A DNA stretch of 10,470 nucleotides, from assembly GCA_947466165.1 (NCBI GenBank), contig CANIDW010000024.1, positions 1 through 10,470 of the forward strand, read 5' to 3'. Both the position numbers and the translations under genes were made by a program. This DNA is from Comamonadaceae bacterium. GTDB lineage: Bacteria > Pseudomonadota > Gammaproteobacteria > Burkholderiales > Burkholderiaceae_C. Each line of letters starts with the position of its first letter. The first letter of the stretch is position 1. This document shows positions 1 through 6,344 of this stretch, in pieces. The notes beneath the pieces were generated by a model that was not told where the DNA came from, did not search any database, and worked only from the letters and a program-made list of their open reading frames with translations.

Positions 1-707
1 ATGGCGGCGCGTCCTTCTTCTGCCTCCATGCCGTTTTCTGCAATGTTGTTGGATGAACCCACACCGATGTAGAGTTTTTGTTGGTCCACGCTGGGAATAA
101 TGCTGCGGGTCCAATGTCCACCCGGTTTGAAGCTGGCCAATTTTTGACCTGATCCTTCAATGCTGAGCGCGTTTTGTGTGTAGGGAAACACCACCAAGCC
201 ATCGGTATTGCCTACATAAAAGCGACCATCCACCAAGGCCATGCCAAAGGGCTGGTTTAAATCTTTCAAAAAGGTTTGCTGAATATCAGCCACACCATCG
301 GCATTGGTATCGCGCAATACCGTAATGCGATTAGCGCTCACGCCCAAGGCACGCGCACGACGCAAAATGCTTTTTTGAGCGAAGTCAAAAATACCTTTGG
401 TCTTTCCGCCCGGACTACAGGCTTCGGCCACCAGCACATCACCATTGGGCAGAACGTCGATCCATCGTGGGTGCAACAGACCACTGGCAAAGGCATTGAC
501 GGCCAATCCGGGCGCCACTTCAGGGAGTTGGCCCTTGTCCCAGCCACGGGCAGCCGGCATTTTGAGGGTGGGAATGGCTTGAGGCTTACCCTTGGGAATG
601 GCGGGTTTTTCGCCGAATGCTTGAGAGTCGGCCTCTCCACTTTGACGGCGTATGAAAATTAAAACACTACCAATAATCAGAGCAAACCGAGCAAACACGG
701 CGTACAT
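1..707 (-). CDS. PQQ-dependent sugar dehydrogenase (L-sorbosone dehydrogenase type), C-terminal part beyond left edge
   Basis: The frame is open from ATG 707 to the left edge, giving 235 residues of a family usually about 430 long. Family members are periplasmic beta-propeller quinoproteins that oxidise sugars or aldoses using PQQ. Residues 5-19 form a hydrophobic segment followed by RR, which suggests an uncleaved signal anchor or short signal peptide. Family-type motifs in order are HPRWIDVLPNGDVLVAE (79-95), SANRITVLRDTNADGV (124-139), LNQPFGMALVDGRFYVGNTD (150-169), GGHWTRSI (197-204) and VGSSNNIAENGMEAEEGRAA (216-235). The start is firm: an in-frame TAG lies four codons upstream, and AGGA (718-715) sits 7 nt before the ATG. 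Family assignment is secure; the actual substrate is not. The gene is poorer in GC than the rest of the window, which may point to a different origin. The gene directly upstream is a broken PQQ alcohol dehydrogenase remnant in the same frame. Confidence 0.88.
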   Translation of the reverse strand, partial: MYAVFARFALIIGSVLIFIRRQSGEADSQAFGEKPAIPKGKPQAIPTLKMPAARGWDKGQLPEVAPGLAVNAFASGLLHPRWIDVLPNGDVLVAEACSPGGKTKGIFDFAQKSILRRARALGVSANRITVLRDTNADGVADIQQTFLKDLNQPFGMALVDGRFYVGNTDGLVVFPYTQNALSIEGSGQKLASFKPGGHWTRSIIPSVDQQKLYIGVGSSNNIAENGMEAEEGRAA

Positions 708-716
708 ATAAACATC

Positions 717-866
717 CTATTCGGGAGACTCATTAGGGGTGGATTGAAAGCGATCTTCGATTGCGCCTGTGTTGACTTCGAATGACATCGTTGCTGCGTC
801 GTAGAGATTATCACCAGGTCGCTGCTCACCCATCCAAGGTCCAGCATTTCCGATGCCCCAATGGGC
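717..866 (-). pseudogene. Remnant of a PQQ-dependent methanol/ethanol dehydrogenase
   Basis: Read from 866 down to the TAG at 719-717, one frame gives about 49 residues with strong similarity to the middle of quinoprotein alcohol dehydrogenases. It contains WGIGNAGPWMGEQRPGDNLY, then a stretch that aligns with the family's AxDxxTGxIKxHFQYTPN(D/E)SW segment. Intact members are about 550-600 residues long, so more than 90 percent of the protein is missing. The frame is open upstream only to a TGA at 920-918, and the residues encoded there no longer resemble the family. At the 3' end the family's SWDWD is replaced by SPE-stop-D, so the stop could be a TGG to TAG change. Its last bases double as the ribosome binding site of the sugar dehydrogenase. 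Similarity was judged by eye from knowledge of the family. Decayed fragment rather than functional small protein is the preferred reading. Confidence 0.72.
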
Positions 867-882
867 TTTTTTATTTTCTGAA

Positions 883-1068
883 TCAGCCTCTCCCTTGGCC
901 CGGGGTGAGTGTGAAAGTCATTTTGTCGCGCCAAGCCGGGCCGCTTGACGCGCCTGCATTGGATGCGGCCGCTTTCGCGGCCGCGGGTTCGGAATGCGGC
1001 GCCTGTGCGGCAGCTGCAATTTCATGGCCCCAAAATGGTTGGATCCGATCGTAGTAACTGTTCACCAT
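883..1068 (-). CDS. Possible small Ala-rich hypothetical protein
   Basis: A 61-codon frame starts at ATG 1068 (or GTG 1065, which sits better behind GAGG at 1074-1071) and ends at TGA 885-883. It could be extended to a TTG at 1107. The product starts MVNSYYDRIQPFWGHEI, then has a low-complexity Ala-rich stretch (about residues 18-42), then a tail ending TPGQGRG. No family is recognised. In its favour are the ribosome binding site and GC-rich third positions. Against it are the small size, the low complexity, and its place in a decayed intergenic stretch. It lies just upstream of the PQQ dehydrogenase remnant, on the same strand. It may equally be non-coding or a fragment of a lost gene. Confidence 0.3.
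   Translation of the reverse strand: MVNSYYDRIQPFWGHEIAAAAQAPHSEPAAAKAAASNAGASSGPAWRDKMTFTLTPGQGRG
965..984. repeat. Duplicated GCGGCCGC palindrome able to form a hairpin
   Basis: GCGGCCGC occurs twice, at 965-972 and 977-984, separated by TTTC. Because the unit is self-complementary, the pair is both a direct and an inverted repeat and can form an 8-bp all-GC stem with a 4-nt loop. No T-run follows on either strand, so it is not a typical intrinsic terminator. It encodes part of the Ala-rich stretch of the possible small protein. Confidence 0.5.
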
Positions 1069-1170
1069 GTGCCTCAGATGTTGGCGGGCGCCAGGACATT
1101 TTTTCAATAAGCCGGATGATTACTTTGCGAACGCCTCTAAAAATCGAGCCCTCCTGCACAATGGGGTTCA
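1069..1170. other. Non-coding stretch upstream of the EamA gene
   Basis: About 100 bases lie between the possible small minus-strand gene and the EamA transporter start. No convincing -35/-10 pair could be picked out. A GGGG run (1162-1165) shortly before ATG 1171 is the only candidate ribosome binding site. An earlier ATG at 1160 is in a different frame. Confidence 0.4.
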
Positions 1171-2082
1171 ATGATTTCTCTTGCAACACCCGAGTCGCGA
1201 CTACGTCTGGCGCTGACTCTCTTATGGCTCACGCCCGCCCTCTGGTCCGTTAACTACCTCGTTGCCCGCAGCGCGCCCGGGGTGGTTGAACCGCACATGC
1301 TGGCATTAGGGCGCTGGAGTTTGGCCGGATTTATCTTGAGCTTTATCGCCCGCAACGAACTCTGGCGCTTGCGCCGCAGCATCTTGCAGCTGGGCTGGCA
1401 ATACCTGGCGCTGGGCACTTTGGGCATGCTGGTTTGCGGCGCCTGGGTTTATCAGGGTGCCAAGACCACCTCTGCAATGAACATGGCGCTGATCTACGCC
1501 GCTTCTCCGGTGCTGATTGCGCTGGGCGCGGTGCTTTGGCTGGGCGAGCGGTTTTCCTGGCGGCAGGGCTTGGGCGTGGCCCTTGCCCTCACGGGTGTGT
1601 GCCATGTGGTGGTCAAAGGCCAGTGGATGTCACTGGCCCATGTGCAATGGACGTCGGGTGACGGCTGGATTGTGTTGGCCATGATCTCATGGGCCGGCTA
1701 TGCATTGCTGCAAAAAAAGTGGGCCAGCCCGCTGAGTGCTACGGCGCGGCTGGCGGCTATTTGCATGGGCGGAGTTCTGGTGCTTTTGCCTTTTGCCGTT
1801 TGGGAATGGCTGCAGGCAGACACCCCGCCATGGAGCGTGCAAGCCAGTTTTCTGGTGCTTGTGGCTAGTCTGGTACCGGGCGTGGGAGCTTACTGGGCCT
1901 ACGGGTTTTGTCAGAAAGTGCTGGGCGCCAGCCGGGTGGCCACCAGTCTTTACCTGGGCCCTTTGTATGGTGGCTTGGCGGCTTGGTTGGTGCTGGGTGA
2001 GTCGATGGGCTTTCACCACGTCATCGGTGCAGGGCTGATCTTGCCAGGTATTTCTCTCGCATCACAACCATCGCAGCGCTGA
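1171..2082 (+). CDS. EamA/DMT-superfamily transporter (RhaT/YdcZ-like permease)
   Basis: The product has 303 residues, the usual length for a ten-helix drug/metabolite transporter. It is an inner-membrane protein made of two homologous EamA halves of five helices each. Hydrophobic segments lie at about 12-33, 43-61, 77-95, 104-122, 131-149, 165-182, 195-212, 224-242, 258-276 and 281-298. Each half carries the hallmark ending of the family: ASPVLIALGAVLWLGERFS at 111-129, and LGPLYGGLAAWLVLGES at 262-278. Family members usually export metabolites or amino acids; the substrate cannot be read from the sequence. The amidohydrolase gene follows on the same strand after 73 bases, so the two may be co-transcribed, but that gene has its own good ribosome binding site. 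The start at 1171 has only a weak GGGG upstream. Confidence 0.88.
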   Translation: MISLATPESRLRLALTLLWLTPALWSVNYLVARSAPGVVEPHMLALGRWSLAGFILSFIARNELWRLRRSILQLGWQYLALGTLGMLVCGAWVYQGAKTTSAMNMALIYAASPVLIALGAVLWLGERFSWRQGLGVALALTGVCHVVVKGQWMSLAHVQWTSGDGWIVLAMISWAGYALLQKKWASPLSATARLAAICMGGVLVLLPFAVWEWLQADTPPWSVQASFLVLVASLVPGVGAYWAYGFCQKVLGASRVATSLYLGPLYGGLAAWLVLGESMGFHHVIGAGLILPGISLASQPSQR

Positions 2083-2140
2083 TGCCGGCCATCAGAGGCG
2101 CCTGTTGTCTGCCCGTATTAAACTCAATTCTTAACTCAGC

Positions 2141-2158
2141 CAACGGAGACCCTTCATG
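2141..2158 (+). promoter_or_regulatory. Ribosome binding site that sets the amidohydrolase start
   Basis: GGAGA lies shortly before the ATG at 2156 and supports this start over the next in-frame ATG at 2231, which has only a distant AAGGG. Its presence implies that the unusual Cys/His-rich N-terminal extension of the amidohydrolase is really translated. Confidence 0.6.
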
Positions 2159-3298
2159 ATTTTTACTTGCGCGCCTACCTGCAAGCACCCCTATCACCAG
2201 CATGGCAAACAGGCCAAGGGCGCAGCTGGCATGTTCACCTCACTGGCTACCAAGAAGCTGGCAAACCGCAAAGACGGGCACCTCAATGTGGATGTGCACT
2301 GCCATTACTTCAACCCGACAGTCGGCCAGAAAGCATCGGTTTTAAAACCGATTGAGCAAGAGGTCGGGCATATTTTTGCCAACCAGTTAACGCGTGAAAC
2401 CAATGCCAAGCAAATGCGTGACCGCGCACCCATGCTGTCTGACGTGTCTGTGCGTATTCAAGACATGGACCGCATGGGTGTGGACATTCAAGCCGTCTCG
2501 CCGGCCCCATTCCAGTACTATTATTTTGCAGAGCCTGCCTTTGGTGCCGAGCTGGCCCGCGACGTCAATGAAGGCATGGCCAAGCTGGCGGCCACCCACC
2601 CTGACCGATTGATCGCTTTGGGTACTGTGCCCTTGCAAGACGCCGGCCTGGCGGTCAAAGAGCTCAATTACGCCGTCCAGAAGCTGGGGCTGCGCGGTAT
2701 TGAGATCAACACCCATGTCAACGGTAAAAACCTGACAGATCCTTCGCTCAAACTGGAGAAATTTTTCAGCCGGGTCAGTGAACTGGGCGTGCCCTTGTTC
2801 ATTCATCCGAACGGCTTTACCGAAGCCAGCCGCCTGGAAAACCACTATTTCAACAACGTGATCGGCAACCCCCTGGACACCACCATTGCGGTCAGTCACC
2901 TGATCTTTGACGGTGTCATGGAGCGCAACCCGAAGTTAAAGGTGTTGCTGGCCCATGCGGGCGGCTACCTGACGCATTACTGGGCCAGGATGGACCACGT
3001 CTGGGGCGCGCGTCCTGACGGCCGCACAGTCATCAAGCGCAAGCCTTCGACTTACCTGGAAAAGTTTTATTTCGACACCATCACTTTTGACCCCGGCATG
3101 CTGCGCAACATGATTGAACGTTTTGGTGCCGACCATGTGATGCTGGGAACCGACTATCCCTACGACATGGCAGAAGTGGACCCGCTGGGTCTGGTTTCTG
3201 CGGTGAAAAAACTGAACAAAGATGACCGTGACCTGATCACCGGCGGCAACGCCGCCAAGCTGTTCAAGATCAAGTTGCCTAAAGTCAAAAAAGTCTGA
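2156..3298 (+). CDS. ACMSD-like metal-dependent amidohydrolase (amidohydrolase_2 family)
   Basis: The 380-residue protein belongs to the aminocarboxymuconate-semialdehyde decarboxylase branch of the amidohydrolase superfamily. This branch consists of cytoplasmic TIM-barrel enzymes that use a divalent metal to decarboxylate or hydrolyse carboxylated, often ring-cleavage, substrates. Visible metal-site residues are the HxH of DVHCHYF (H48, H50), H217 in FIHPNGF, H267 in LLAHAGG and D333 in GTDYPYD; all the expected ligands are present. Members are typically about 300-350 residues. Here the core starts near residue 40 and is preceded by an extension with C5, C9, H11, H14 and H16. The C-terminus is Lys-rich (PKVKKV). 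It is 73 bases downstream of the EamA gene and converges on the LeuD-like gene, with only 12 bases between the two. The substrate is unknown; ACMSD, gamma-resorcylate or other decarboxylases, and hydrolases all share this signature. Confidence 0.88.
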   Translation: MIFTCAPTCKHPYHQHGKQAKGAAGMFTSLATKKLANRKDGHLNVDVHCHYFNPTVGQKASVLKPIEQEVGHIFANQLTRETNAKQMRDRAPMLSDVSVRIQDMDRMGVDIQAVSPAPFQYYYFAEPAFGAELARDVNEGMAKLAATHPDRLIALGTVPLQDAGLAVKELNYAVQKLGLRGIEINTHVNGKNLTDPSLKLEKFFSRVSELGVPLFIHPNGFTEASRLENHYFNNVIGNPLDTTIAVSHLIFDGVMERNPKLKVLLAHAGGYLTHYWARMDHVWGARPDGRTVIKRKPSTYLEKFYFDTITFDPGMLRNMIERFGADHVMLGTDYPYDMAEVDPLGLVSAVKKLNKDDRDLITGGNAAKLFKIKLPKVKKV

Positions 3299-3313
3299 GG
3301 CCGGGGCGCCTCA
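3296..3313. repeat. Small hairpin carrying the stop codons of both convergent genes
   Basis: TGAGGC (3296-3301) and GCCTCA (3308-3313) are perfect complements around a 6-base loop. The first arm begins with the TGA of the amidohydrolase and the second arm contains the TGA of the LeuD-like gene on the other strand. There is no T-run, so it is at best a weak terminator, but no other terminator is visible between the two genes. Confidence 0.45.
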
Positions 3314-3946
3314 AGTGCTGATCGCCGGGCAGCTTTGCAAGAAGGGCCGCTGCCGGGCGGTCCGCGCTTCCCAGGCTTCGATGGCGCTGATGTGTTTGAG
3401 TGTCAGGCCGATGTCGTCCAGACCTTCCATCAACAGGGTGCGGGCGTGGGAGGCTATCTCAAAATGCCACTGCTGGCCGGCGTTGGTCTTGATCACGCCG
3501 AGGGCCAGGCTCACGTGCAGTGCTTGTTGGCCCTCAGCGGCCACCGCCCATTGAGACAGTTCGTTCCAGGCAGGCATTTCCAGTGAAATGGGCAGCACGC
3601 CGTTGTTCACGCAGTTTTCCCTGAAGAAGTCGGCCATGGCCACGCCGATCACGCAGCGGATGCCAAAAGCTTTGATCGCCCACACCGCATGTTCTCGAGA
3701 GCTGCCGCAGCCGAAGTTGCTGCCCACAATCAAGATGGGTGCCGCTTTGAAGGCCGGGCGCTCGAGCACAAAGTCGTGGTTCACCTGGCCGTCGGACGTG
3801 CGCCTCATGTAAGCCAACAAGCCTTGCGCCATGTCGGCGTTCATGTCTTTGAGGTAGGCCGACGGGATGATCTGGTCGGTGTCCACGTCGTCGCGCAGCA
3901 AAGGAGCGGCTGCGCCGTGCACTTCAATCAGGGGTTCGCGTTTCAT
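3311..3946 (-). CDS. LeuD-like small subunit of an aconitase-family hydro-lyase
   Basis: The 211-residue protein is the swivel-domain (small) subunit of a two-subunit hydro-lyase of the 3-isopropylmalate dehydratase type. It is close to the family's usual length of about 200. Signature motifs are DVDTDQIIPSAYLK (20-33), the substrate-binding GSNFGCGSSREHA (75-87), ADFFRENCVNNGVLPI (105-120) and GLDDIGLTL (175-183). Its start codon overlaps the stop of the LeuC-like gene as ATGA, and GGAG (3958-3955) lies 8 nt before it, so the two subunits are translationally coupled as expected for a heterodimer. No leuB or leuA gene is nearby; instead the operon begins with an ICL-family lyase. This suggests a substrate such as a methylated maleate/malate rather than isopropylmalate. 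That is inference: isopropylmalate, citraconate and dimethylmaleate enzymes are hard to tell apart by motif. Confidence 0.88.
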   Translation of the reverse strand: MKREPLIEVHGAAAPLLRDDVDTDQIIPSAYLKDMNADMAQGLLAYMRRTSDGQVNHDFVLERPAFKAAPILIVGSNFGCGSSREHAVWAIKAFGIRCVIGVAMADFFRENCVNNGVLPISLEMPAWNELSQWAVAAEGQQALHVSLALGVIKTNAGQQWHFEIASHARTLLMEGLDDIGLTLKHISAIEAWEARTARQRPFLQSCPAIST

Positions 3947-5337
3947 GCCTTTGTCTCCATCAAGCGCCTGACGTCCGTCAAGTGGCCGGCAATCGCAGCG
4001 GCCGCTGCCATCGCCGGGCTGGCCAGGTGGGTGCGGACATCGCGGCCCTGGCGGTTTTCAAAATTGCGGTTGGAAGTGGCCACGCAGCGCTGGCCCGGTG
4101 AGCCGATGTCGCCATTGGCGCCTGCGCACATGGAGCAGCCTGCCTCGCGCCACTCAAAGCCCGCTTGCAGGAATATCTGGTCCAGGCCTTCGGCTTCGGC
4201 CTGCCTTTTGATGGTGCTCGAGCCCGGCACCACCAGGGCTTGCACACCGGCAGCGACCTGTCGCCCTTGCACCACGCGGGCCGCAGTGCGCAGGTCTGGC
4301 AAACGGGCGTTGGAGCAAGAGCCTATGAAGACCCTGTCAATCGTCAAGCCGTCCAGAGATTGACCGGCCTTCACCGCCATGTAGGCCAATGCGCGGGTGG
4401 CCCTGTCTTGCGCCGATGCGTCCAGCGCCATGGGCTGCGGCACGGCTTCGTTGATGCCAATGACCTGTGCGGGGTCGGTTCCCCAGGTGAGTTGCGGCGA
4501 CAAGTCGGTGCAGTCCAGATGATGCTCTTCGTCAAACACGGCCTTGGCATCGGTGTGCAGCGTGCGCCACCAGGCCAGCGCTTCGTCCCAGGCCTGACCT
4601 TGGGGTGCGCCACGCCGTCCCTTGCACCAGGCTATGGTTTTCTCGTCCGGCGCAATCAGGCAGGTGCGCCCGCCCCACTCAATGGTCATATTGCACAGCG
4701 TCATGCGCGATTCGATGTCCATGGCCTCGACCACCGGACCGCAATATTCCACTGCGGTGCTGCGTGCAGCGCTCACGCCCATGCGGCGTATCAGGGCCAG
4801 CGCCACATCTTTGGCGTTCACCCAGTTAGACAAGCTGCCGTCCAGCCAGATGCGCATTTGCCTGGGCTTTTCCATGGCCATCACCTGGGTGCTCAGCACA
4901 TGCACCAGCTCTGTGGTGCCGCAACCAAAGGCCAGGCAGCCGATGGCGCCTACAGTCGAAGCGTGGCTGTCGGGGCAGGCCAGCGTCAAGCCGGGCAGGG
5001 CGATGCCCAGCTCCGGCGTGACCACGTGGACGATGCCGTGCTCAGGGTCGTTCACATCGAGCACCTTCACGCCGTGGCGCAAACCAGCCTGCAGCGTGGC
5101 CTGAATATGCGGTGAGATCCGGATCACGCCTGGCCGCGTGGGCACGGTGTGGTCTTGCACCACCATCGTCAAGTCGGTGCGGCGCACGGTGCGCTCGTTC
5201 TCATCCAGCAGGCCAAAGGCGTGCGGCGCATGCAGCTCATGCACCGCGTGTCGGTCCATGTAAAGCAGGTGCTTGCCGTCGGCGCGCGTGTCCACATGGT
5301 GGAGCGCCCAAATTTTGTCAAACAGTGTGTGTGTCAT
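3943..5337 (-). CDS. LeuC-like large subunit of an aconitase-family hydro-lyase
   Basis: The 464-residue protein matches the length of bacterial LeuC (about 465-470) and carries the [4Fe-4S] cluster for reversible (de)hydration of a hydroxy-dicarboxylate. Cluster cysteines are C341 (GSCSN) and the CSMC pair C401/C404. Other family motifs are LLYMDRHAVHE (24-34), QDHTVPTR (61-68), ACPDSHASTVGAIGCLAFG (120-138), QALVVPGSS (366-374) and the ending SNRNFENRQGRDVRTH. It departs from canonical LeuC at several conserved points: DSHTxTHG is DSHASTVG, GSCTNSR is GSCSNAR, and the residues after CSMC read AGANGD rather than LAMNxD. These changes fit a paralogue with a different substrate, for example dimethylmalate or citramalate. 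The gene starts 8 nt after the lyase gene with no clear ribosome binding site, and overlaps the small-subunit gene by ATGA. The enzyme class is certain; the substrate is not. Confidence 0.87.
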   Translation of the reverse strand: MTHTLFDKIWALHHVDTRADGKHLLYMDRHAVHELHAPHAFGLLDENERTVRRTDLTMVVQDHTVPTRPGVIRISPHIQATLQAGLRHGVKVLDVNDPEHGIVHVVTPELGIALPGLTLACPDSHASTVGAIGCLAFGCGTTELVHVLSTQVMAMEKPRQMRIWLDGSLSNWVNAKDVALALIRRMGVSAARSTAVEYCGPVVEAMDIESRMTLCNMTIEWGGRTCLIAPDEKTIAWCKGRRGAPQGQAWDEALAWWRTLHTDAKAVFDEEHHLDCTDLSPQLTWGTDPAQVIGINEAVPQPMALDASAQDRATRALAYMAVKAGQSLDGLTIDRVFIGSCSNARLPDLRTAARVVQGRQVAAGVQALVVPGSSTIKRQAEAEGLDQIFLQAGFEWREAGCSMCAGANGDIGSPGQRCVATSNRNFENRQGRDVRTHLASPAMAAAAAIAGHLTDVRRLMETKA

Positions 5338-5345
5338 GGTGGAAC

Positions 5346-6239
5346 TTAGTTTGTGCCGTCCATTGGCTTGAGAAGCTCAGCCTCGAGCGCCAGCCAAGCG
5401 GGCAAACCGAGCGCCTGGTTGTATTGCTCAAAGCTGGCCATACGGTGGTTTACCGCATGGGTATGTTGGTCGCGGTGCAGTGTGCTCAGCACCTCATGCA
5501 TGGCCTGAACAGCGGCGTAGCGGGTGGTGCCCGCGTGCAGGGCCAACACACAGCCGACTTCTTGCAGCACGGCGTCTGTCAGTTGGTTGGTCGGCGCTGA
5601 TTCCTGGATCACGGTGACCAGCGGCGCACGGACCACGCCGGCCACGTAGCGCAATTCTTCTGGGGTGTTGGCGCCCATGACCAGGACGGCGTCGGCGCCG
5701 GCTTGCACATAAGCGAGACCCCGACGGGCTGCGTCTTCTAAGCCGTGCATGGACTTGGCGTCGGTGCGGGCAATGATCCAGAAATCGGGGCTGCGCCGGG
5801 CTTGTACCGCTGCGCGGATTTTTTGGGCGTGTTCTTCCTGGCTGACCACCGGGATGCCCTGGGGCAACAGGCCGCAGCGCTTGGGCGTGACCTGGTCTTC
5901 AATGTGGATGGCGGCAATGCCGGCAGCCTCAAACTCCTGCACGGTGCGCACCACATTGAGCACACCGCCGTAACCGGTGTCTGCGTCGCAGATCACCGGG
6001 ATGTCCAACTGGCGCGCGATGCGCCCCACATGCTCGAGGTTTTCGCTCATGCCCAGCATGCCGACATCGGGCATGCCCAGCAAGCTGGCAGACACCGCGT
6101 TGCCCGAAAACGCTACAGCGCTGAAACCCACCTGTTGCGCGATGCGCGCAGACAAACCGTCATACACCCCGGGCACGCGCACCAATTGGCGGGTTCGGGT
6201 CAGTTCTCGCCAGGCTGCGCGCACGTTGTCTGGGCTCAT
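5346..6239 (-). CDS. Isocitrate lyase/PEP mutase superfamily lyase (2-methylisocitrate or dimethylmalate lyase-like)
   Basis: The 297-residue protein is a cytoplasmic TIM-barrel enzyme of the ICL/PEPM superfamily, similar in length to PrpB (about 295). Visible are the substrate loop AFSGNAVSASLLGMPDVG (43-60), the Mg-binding CDADTGYGG (84-92), IEDQVTPKRCG (113-123) and IIARTDA (155-161). The catalytic loop keeps the cysteine (C122) that marks C-C lyases, whereas phosphonopyruvate mutases and hydrolases lack it. However, the usual His or Arg after KRCG is Leu (KRCGLL). The likely chemistry is cleavage of a 2-hydroxy-dicarboxylate into pyruvate (or another 2-oxoacid) plus a short acid. It is the first gene of the operon with the LeuC/LeuD-like subunits, and AAGGA lies about 8 nt before its ATG. 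A divergent TctC-type receptor gene shares its upstream region. Often such genes are labelled oxaloacetate decarboxylase or carboxyphosphonate mutase by similarity alone. Confidence 0.87.
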   Translation of the reverse strand: MSPDNVRAAWRELTRTRQLVRVPGVYDGLSARIAQQVGFSAVAFSGNAVSASLLGMPDVGMLGMSENLEHVGRIARQLDIPVICDADTGYGGVLNVVRTVQEFEAAGIAAIHIEDQVTPKRCGLLPQGIPVVSQEEHAQKIRAAVQARRSPDFWIIARTDAKSMHGLEDAARRGLAYVQAGADAVLVMGANTPEELRYVAGVVRAPLVTVIQESAPTNQLTDAVLQEVGCVLALHAGTTRYAAVQAMHEVLSTLHRDQHTHAVNHRMASFEQYNQALGLPAWLALEAELLKPMDGTN

Positions 6240-6344
6240 GGGGTTGTCCTTTGGGCTGGGTGGTCAAGATGAAGCAAGCCCTGCATTTCAGCATAAGATG
6301 CGGAAAGTTTTTCTTCACCTCCTTGAAAAAATAGGACCCTCACA
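6240..6344. promoter_or_regulatory. Divergent promoter region between the lyase operon and the TctC-type gene
   Basis: This 105-bp gap must hold the promoters of both divergent transcription units. TAAGAT (6294-6299) is a possible -10 for the plus-strand gene, but no good -35 at standard distance is visible. No regulator gene is present in the window. Confidence 0.55.
6286..6306. promoter_or_regulatory. Candidate operator: 21-bp inverted repeat
   Basis: Arms TTTCAGCAT (6286-6294) and ATGCGGAAA (6298-6306) are complementary at 8 of 9 positions around a central AAG. The repeat sits near the middle of the divergent gap and overlaps the possible TAAGAT -10, as expected for a site that controls both the lyase operon and the receptor gene. 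The type of regulator cannot be told. Confidence 0.5.

Noticed and set aside
276..662. Plus-strand open frame (128 codons) in the left part
   Set aside because: The minus strand there encodes a continuous PQQ sugar dehydrogenase with clear motifs, so this is its shadow.
855..872. GCCC-CAAT-GGGC followed by six T on the plus strand, terminator-like
   Set aside because: The stem has only 4 bp, no plus-strand gene lies upstream, and the bases are explained by the conserved quinoprotein codons on the other strand.
677..934. Minus-strand open frame (85 codons) overlapping the sugar dehydrogenase start
   Set aside because: The quinoprotein similarity lies in a neighbouring frame, and this frame runs into the first codons of the sugar dehydrogenase in the wrong frame.
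4165..5115. Long plus-strand open frame (316 codons) opposite the LeuC-like gene
   Set aside because: It is a shadow of a strongly supported gene with all family motifs. Its translation is rich in His, Arg and Gln, typical of antisense frames of high-GC genes.
3311..5337. Calling the pair leuC and leuD of leucine biosynthesis
   Set aside because: There is no leuA or leuB, the operon starts with an ICL-type lyase, and the large subunit departs from LeuC at conserved motifs. Only the enzyme class is claimed.
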